Source of the DNA: an uncultured bacterium
GTDB lineage: Bacteria > Verrucomicrobiota > Kiritimatiellia > CAIVKH01
NCBI GenBank assembly: GCA_903906425.1
Contig: CAIVKH010000331.1
Span: 1 to 35,398, forward strand
Direction: 5' to 3'
DNA length: 35,398 nt
Shown: in pieces, positions 31,549-35,398 of the stretch
Numbering within the stretch: the stretch's first letter is position 1
How the letters are laid out: each line of letters begins with the position of its first letter
Translations under genes and position numbers: made by a program
The notes under the pieces: model-generated
Seen by the model: only the letters and a program-made list of their open reading frames with translations
Databases searched by the model: none
What the model was told of the DNA's origin: nothing

Positions 31549-32310
31549 GTGCTTGCGAAAAGAATAATTCCGTGCCTCGACATCGCCGGCGGGCGCGTCG
31601 TCAAAGGCGTGAAGTTCGTCGAGCTGCGCGATGCGGGCGATCCGGTCGAGCAGGCGAAGGCGTACGAGGCGCAGGGAGCCGACGAGCTCACGTTCCTCGA
31701 CATCACCGCGTCGCACGAGCGGCGCGACACGATCGTCGAGGTCGTGAAGGCCGTCGCGAAACAGGTCTTCATGCCGCTCACCGTCGGCGGCGGAATCCGC
31801 ACCGCGGCGGACGTTCGCAAAATGCTGCTTGCCGGGGCCGACAAAGTTTCGCTGAACACGGCCGCGCTGCAAAATCCCGACATCATCAACACGGCGTCGA
31901 AGCAGTTCGGCAGCCAGTGCATCGTGCTGGCAATTGACGCGCGGAAAAATCCGGACGGAAAATCGTGGGGCGTTTTCACGCACGGCGGACGCCATCCCGC
32001 CGGGCGCGATGCGGTCGAGTGGGCGAAGGAGGGCGTCGCGCGCGGCGCGGGCGAAATCCTGCTCACGAGCATGGACCAGGACGGCATGAAGAACGGCTAC
32101 GACCTAGAGCTTACGCGCGCGATTTCCGAGGCCGTCGGCGTTCCCGTCATCGCCTCCGGCGGCGCGGGCACGCTCGAACATTTGTACGACGGCGTGACGA
32201 AGGGCAAGGCCGACGCGCTGCTCGCCGCGTCCATTTTCCATTTCGGCACGTTCACCATCGGGCAGACGAAGGACTATCTGAAATCGCGCGGCGTGGTGGT
32301 GCGGACGTGA
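31549..32310 (+). CDS. hisF: Imidazole glycerol phosphate synthase subunit HisF
   Basis: A 253-residue (beta/alpha)8-barrel cyclase that, with HisH, makes imidazole glycerol phosphate and AICAR. GTG at 31549 gives the standard N-terminus [12 protein letters not shown]. The catalytic aspartates are in CLDI (Asp11) and LAIDA (about Asp131); phosphate-binding loops [10 protein letters not shown] and [11 protein letters not shown] are present. Transcription would have to pass the attenuator 39-70 bp upstream. The hisH, hisA and other his genes are not in the window. Confidence 0.96.
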   Translation: MLAKRIIPCLDIAGGRVVKGVKFVELRDAGDPVEQAKAYEAQGADELTFLDITASHERRDTIVEVVKAVAKQVFMPLTVGGGIRTAADVRKMLLAGADKVSLNTAALQNPDIINTASKQFGSQCIVLAIDARKNPDGKSWGVFTHGGRHPAGRDAVEWAKEGVARGAGEILLTSMDQDGMKNGYDLELTRAISEAVGVPVIASGGAGTLEHLYDGVTKGKADALLAASIFHFGTFTIGQTKDYLKSRGVVVRT

Positions 32311-32332
32311 TGTAGAAATTTGGGTTTGAGAG

Positions 32333-33010
32333 ATGACGATTATACAAACAATTTTTTCCTTCAAAGGGCGAATCAACCGGAAAACATATTGGCTGTGCGA
32401 ACTGTCAGTAATTTTGGTGTATCTGAGTATACTTTTGCCGGCAGCAGCTTCTAACAAACAGCCTCCTGCCTTTCTAATCATAATTATTTGGCCGATTATC
32501 TGGGTTCAATGGGCGATTGCCGTTAAACGGTGGCATGACCTCAACAAATCGGGATGGTGGAATTTCATAACAGCCGTTCCCTGCATCGGGCCGATATGGG
32601 CGCTCGTCGAACTCGGATTCGTGAAGGGAACGGCAGGACGTAACCTCTATGATGTTGATCAGGGTGAACCGGCGTACGCTCCACCACCACATTCTAAAGC
32701 TCCGCCCGAACCTGATTCATTTTATTCTCAATCTCCGCCTGAACCTGATCCATCTGAATCTGAAGAATCCAATTCTGAATCTGAAGAAACCAGAAACGTT
32801 CCATCACAAGAAATGCAGCATCGAGAGACTCTCGGCCTGCACAACGGCCCAATCACCAGCGAGGACATCAAGAAGGCATGGCGTGATCTTTGCAAAAAAT
32901 ACCACCCAGACAACCTCGCACAATTCGGCCCTGAATTTGGCGCAATTGCAGAAGAAAAGATGAAGAGCATAAATGCAGCGAAGGACTACCTCAGTGCCAT
33001 GTATGGTTGA
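32333..33010 (+). CDS. DUF805 membrane domain fused to a DnaJ domain
   Basis: A 225-residue protein, 22 bp after hisF. Residues 1-105 match DUF805 (IFSFKGRINRKTYW at the start, three to four membrane helices, then KRWHDLNKSGWW and KGTAGRNLYD at the end). An acidic, Pro/Ser/Glu-rich linker (about 110-165) leads to a C-terminal J-domain (about 168-225) with the HPD motif (KKYHPDNL) that stimulates Hsp70 ATPase. It could recruit DnaK to the membrane. Base composition is clearly more A+T-rich than that of its neighbours, suggesting separate origin. It separates hisF from hisI; the role in this cluster is unknown. Confidence 0.85.
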   Translation: MTIIQTIFSFKGRINRKTYWLCELSVILVYLSILLPAAASNKQPPAFLIIIIWPIIWVQWAIAVKRWHDLNKSGWWNFITAVPCIGPIWALVELGFVKGTAGRNLYDVDQGEPAYAPPPHSKAPPEPDSFYSQSPPEPDPSESEESNSESEETRNVPSQEMQHRETLGLHNGPITSEDIKKAWRDLCKKYHPDNLAQFGPEFGAIAEEKMKSINAAKDYLSAMYG

Positions 33011-33060
33011 ACACCAAACCAAATGACCACGAACAAAAAACTCGAAAAAGGCTGCGCGAT

Positions 33061-33170
33061 TTCCATCGGATGGAAATTTTAGCAATGGAATTTTCCATTC
33101 GATGGAAACCGGCGAGCGGAGACTTCCAATGATTGGAAATTTTCGCGAGCGTGATTTCCAATCATTGGAA
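33061..33170. repeat. Diverged palindrome pair followed by a canonical pair (site 12)
   Basis: TTCCATCGGATGGAA (33061-33075) and TTCCATTCGATGGAA (33093-33107) form a 32-bp-spaced pair in which all four half-sites have changed from CAAT/ATTG to CATC/GATG, with centres G and C. They are followed by the canonical TTCCAATGATTGGAA (33124-33138) and TTCCAATCATTGGAA (33156-33170). The step between the two pairs is 31 bp. Both lie between the DUF805-DnaJ gene and hisI. Confidence 0.9.
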
Positions 33171-33202
33171 AAAATCGGATGGCGGATGATGAAGAATTTT
33201 TT

Positions 33203-33277
33203 GACGGGATGAACAGGATGTACGGGATTTTTTCGGGGGACGCTGGCGTCCATCCTGTAAATCCTGTGAATCCCGTC
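33203..33277. repeat. GACGGGAT-ACAGGAT inverted repeat
   Basis: GACGGGATGAACAGGATG (33203-33220, arm to 33228) and the inverted copy ending in AATCCCGTC (33252-33277) are 26-bp imperfect arms. This GGGAT-n-ACAGGAT pattern is a widespread bacterial intergenic repeat. With site 12 it fills the 296-bp gap before hisI, which otherwise holds no gene. Confidence 0.75.
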
Positions 33278-33306
33278 GAAATTTGTGACGAAGGAAGAAG
33301 GACAAC

Positions 33307-33720
33307 ATGAGCAAAGAACTCGAAGAAGGCAGCGAAGTTAAACTGGATTTCAACAAGCTGGAAAAGGCGGTCGGCCAGTCGAAGGGCATCATTCCCGTGG
33401 CGGTGCAGAACGCGGACACGAAGGAAGTGATCCTCGTGGCGTACACGAACGAGCTGGCGTTCCGCAAAACGATGGAGACGAAATCGCTCGTGCTCTGGAG
33501 CACGTCGCGCAACGAGCTTTGGGAAAAGGGCAAGACGTCCGGCGAGACGTTCGACCTGGTCGAGGCGCGCGTGAACTGCGAGCAGAATTCGCTGCTCTAC
33601 GTCGTCCGCCCGCGCCGCGGCGCGATCTGCCACACGAAGAACAAGGCGGGGACGCCGCGGAATTGTTATTACCGCCGGATCAATCTTGAGACGGGGAAGT
33701 TGGAAAACTTGGATCCATGA
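33307..33720 (+). CDS. hisI: Phosphoribosyl-AMP cyclohydrolase (variant HisI)
   Basis: A 137-residue enzyme for the third histidine step (opening of the PR-AMP ring). The ATG follows AAGGA by four to five bases. LWSTSRNELWEKGKTSGE is the hallmark HisI segment, and CHTK with C-x-x-x-x-x-x-NCYYRR supplies the zinc cysteines. The usual metal loop DCDxDxLL reads NCEQNSLLYVV, so the aspartates are replaced by Asn/Glu/Asn; I believe this variant recurs in PVC bacteria, but metal use may differ. No HisE domain is attached. It is 296 bp downstream of the DUF805-DnaJ gene. Confidence 0.9.
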   Translation: MSKELEEGSEVKLDFNKLEKAVGQSKGIIPVAVQNADTKEVILVAYTNELAFRKTMETKSLVLWSTSRNELWEKGKTSGETFDLVEARVNCEQNSLLYVVRPRRGAICHTKNKAGTPRNCYYRRINLETGKLENLDP

Positions 33721-33724
33721 ATGG

Positions 33725-34113
33725 TGTCGGGTTTCAGGTGTCAGCGAAGAGAAGAAAGCGGAAGAACGCGATCTGCGAATCGCCCGCGCACGCATGAACG
33801 ATCCGACGGATGAAGTTGTTTCGATGGATGAGGCGAGACGGTGGCTTGGTTTGGCCCGTCACGCTGAAGGCGTGAACCATAGTAGCCGTGGGCAACGCCC
33901 ACGGGTGAGCGGAAGATGAAAAATAGATTTCAAAATATTTCGGGTCGCCCTGAAAGGGCATCCCAGGATTTGGCTTGCCCCTTCAGGGCGATGATGGGTT
34001 TCCGTGCGTGTTCCGTGGGCGTTGCCCACGGCTACTATGGTCGAGGCTTTCAGCCTCGCGCAGACTGCGGAATCGTCACTGAAACTTTCTTCGCTGACAC
34101 CTGAAACCCGACA
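33725..34113. repeat. Nested inverted-repeat element with 26-bp perfect termini
   Basis: Terminal arms 33725-33750 and 34088-34113 are exact reverse complements (TGTCGGGTTTCAGGTGTCAG onward). Inside is a second perfect pair, 28 bp, at 33877-33904 and 34013-34040 (CCATAGTAGCCGTGGGCAAC onward), flanked by CACGC/GCGTG and CGAGGC/GCCTCG hairpins. A third near-perfect pair (CGCCCTGAAAGGGCA, and its complement) lies in the middle. There is no transposase and no convincing gene in this hisI-trpE gap; short open frames here are by-products of the palindromes. Confidence 0.88.
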
Positions 34114-34129
34114 GCCGAAACCTACGAAC

Positions 34130-35398
34130 ATGAACTGCACACCCGACAAACAAACGTTCCTCGAAAAATCGAAACACGGCAACCTGATCCCCGTTTGGAG
34201 GGAGCTGCTTTCCGATCAGGATACACCCGTGTCGGCCTACGAACGGCTGCGCGAGGCGATGCGGAAGAAGAATCCGAAGGCGCATACGTTCCTGCTCGAA
34301 AGCGTCGAGGGCGGCGAACGCATCGCGCGCTATTCGTTTGTCGGCGGTGCACCGCAGTGCGTTTTCCGCGCGACGGGACGCCGTGTCGAAATAGAAACTG
34401 TAGCTGGCGGCGGTGACGCCGGCTCTGGCGCGAAGGCCGGGGTCAACGCCCCCGGCTACAACATTGAAATTCTGGAGAACGTCGATCCGCTGGACGAAGT
34501 GAAGAAGCGGATGGCCGGTTTCAGGCCCGTGCCCGATCCGGCGCTGCCGAGATTTTATGGCGGTATGGTCGGCTACATTGGCTACGACGCGATCGCGCAG
34601 TTCGAGCCGCGCGTGAAGCTGGCGAAGACGGACGATCTCGGCTGGCCCGACATGATCCTCATCTTTTTGGACACGCTGATCATCTTCGACCACGTCCGCC
34701 ACACGCTCAAAGTCGTGGCGAACGCGCAGGTCGGTGACGACCCGGACGCGGCCTATGATGCCGCCGTCGCGCGCATTGACGAATTCTGCCGCGTGCTCGC
34801 GCAGCCGGTCGCGCACACGCTCGTGGACGCTCGCGAAACCGGCGCGGAACTTGTCGCGCGGTCGAACGTCACGAAGCAGCAGTTCACGGACGCGGTGCTC
34901 AAGGGCAAGGAATACATCCGCGCCGGCGACATCATCCAGGTCGTGCTGTCGCAGCGGTTCGAAGTCGATTACGACGGCGATCCGCTGCAGGTCTATCGCG
35001 CGGTGCGCAGCGTGAATCCATCGCCGTACATGTACTGCCTCGAATTCGGCGGACGCAGCGTCGTCGGGTCGTCGCCGGAAGTTCACGTGCGCTGCGAAGA
35101 CGGCAAAGTCGAAGTGCGTCCGATCGCGGGTACGCGTCCGCGTTCCGGTGATGACGCCGAAGACAAACGTCTCGCGACGGAATTGATGGCAGATCCGAAG
35201 GAGCGCGCGGAGCACATCATGCTCGTTGATCTCGCGCGCAACGATCTCGGACGCGTCTGTGATTTCGGAAGCGTGCGCGTGCCGGAGTTGATGGTGATCG
35301 AACGCTACAGCCACGTGATGCACATCGTCTCTGACGTCGTCGGGCAGATGAGCAAGGAGCACGACGCCTACGATCTGATGAAGGCGACGTTCCCAGCC
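34130..35398 (+). CDS. trpE: Anthranilate synthase component I, 3' partial
   Basis: The frame is open from ATG 34130 to the window edge (423 codons, about 85% of a usual TrpE). It converts chorismate to anthranilate with the TrpG glutaminase. The tryptophan-feedback motif LLES is present (near residue 55), as are GGMVGYIGYD, VLSQRFEV, SSPEVHVR and RPIAGTRPRSG of the chorismate-binding core and the LMADPKERAEHIMLVDLARN segment (given in part). Residues of about 91-111 are an insertion encoded by a palindromic repeat (34399-34460). No ribosome site is strong. Confidence 0.95.
   Translation, partial: MNCTPDKQTFLEKSKHGNLIPVWRELLSDQDTPVSAYERLREAMRKKNPKAHTFLLESVEGGERIARYSFVGGAPQCVFRATGRRVEIETVAGGGDAGSGAKAGVNAPGYNIEILENVDPLDEVKKRMAGFRPVPDPALPRFYGGMVGYIGYDAIAQFEPRVKLAKTDDLGWPDMILIFLDTLIIFDHVRHTLKVVANAQVGDDPDAAYDAAVARIDEFCRVLAQPVAHTLVDARETGAELVARSNVTKQQFTDAVLKGKEYIRAGDIIQVVLSQRFEVDYDGDPLQVYRAVRSVNPSPYMYCLEFGGRSVVGSSPEVHVRCEDGKVEVRPIAGTRPRSGDDAEDKRLATELMADPKERAEHIMLVDLARNDLGRVCDFGSVRVPELMVIERYSHVMHIVSDVVGQMSKEHDAYDLMKATFPA
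34399..34460. repeat. REP-like palindrome inserted in frame in trpE
   Basis: Arms 34399-34423 (TGTAGCTGGCGGCGGTGACG...) and 34436-34460 (ending CCCCGGCTACA) match as inverted repeats at 21 of 25 positions. The GTAGC start and the length match the repeats at 6660-6740 and 33877-34040. Inside the gene it encodes a Gly/Ala-rich loop (VAGGGDAGSGAKAGVNAPGY) and keeps the frame open. Confidence 0.85.

Noticed and set aside
4274..33170. The 15-bp palindromes as ordinary rho-independent terminators
   Set aside because: They lack consistent T-runs, occur in divergent gaps and inside the mla operon, and keep a 32-bp register that terminators do not need.
5295..33170. CRISPR array
   Set aside because: The 42-bp units are contiguous without unique spacers, the palindrome pairs have only two or three copies per site, and no cas gene is present.
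33725..34113. Insertion sequence with terminal inverted repeats
   Set aside because: No transposase frame or target duplication is visible; kept only as a nested repeat element.
33734..34182. Short proteins predicted within the hisI-trpE gap on both strands
   Set aside because: Their sequences are translations of the nested palindromes (for example RGQRPRVSGR-like) and have no ribosome sites.

Overview
The window comes from a GC-rich bacterium, most likely of the PVC group and probably Verrucomicrobiota. The support is indirect: a Ser/Thr-kinase / FHA / ECF-sigma operon, acidic-variant HisI, Mla-type lipid transport, DUF4388 receiver proteins, planctomycete/verrucomicrobial-style LRR and lipoprotein genes, and many GTAGYC-type compound palindromes. 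No rRNA, tRNA, CRISPR array, transposase or phage gene was seen. The assignment is an inference, since no search could be run.

Layout. 1-3749: end of an AI-2E-type permease, a LapA-like small membrane protein, a left-handed beta-helix transferase and glmM. 3750-6950: a decayed toxin-antitoxin pair, compound palindromes, an unknown gene, a 42-bp tandem array and an LRR protein. 6948-11155: a WP-rich lipoprotein followed by mlaE-mlaF-mlaD. 11160-17240: a cytidylate-kinase-like protein, a small secreted protein, an OmpR-type response regulator with its histidine kinase, a VWA protein and a frameshifted lipoprotein. 17275-22562 (minus strand): comF, accD, folC, then an overlapping ECF sigma / FHA / Ser-Thr kinase operon. 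22730-25538 (plus strand): a degenerate kinase overlapping an L,D-transpeptidase, then accA. 25545-29967 (minus strand): aspS, psd-pssA and a receiver-DUF4388 regulator. 30380-35398 (plus strand): an outer-membrane protein, a putative attenuator, hisF, a DUF805-DnaJ fusion, hisI and the start of trpE.

Two features stand out. First, a 13-codon leader ORF containing tandem Trp-Trp-His-His codons (31404-31445) is followed by mutually exclusive antiterminator and terminator hairpins just upstream of hisF...hisI...trpE. This looks like a ribosome-mediated attenuator that would sense both histidine and tryptophan. Second, twelve intergenic gaps carry paired 15-bp palindromes (TTCCAATSATTGGAA) whose starts are almost always exactly 32 bp apart. 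Their central bases are complementary in 10 of 11 simple pairs, so each pair can also fold as one long stem. A diverged pair with coordinated changes lies at 33061-33107. These sites occur about every 2.6 kb regardless of gene orientation, which suggests a genome-wide structural or binding element and not a terminator or a promoter of individual genes.

Functionally the genes are mostly envelope and core metabolism: amino-sugar precursor supply (glmM), phospholipid synthesis and transport (accA, accD, psd, pssA, mlaEFD), peptidoglycan crosslinking (L,D-transpeptidase), folate (folC), aspartyl-tRNA (aspS), and histidine/tryptophan synthesis under apparent joint attenuation.
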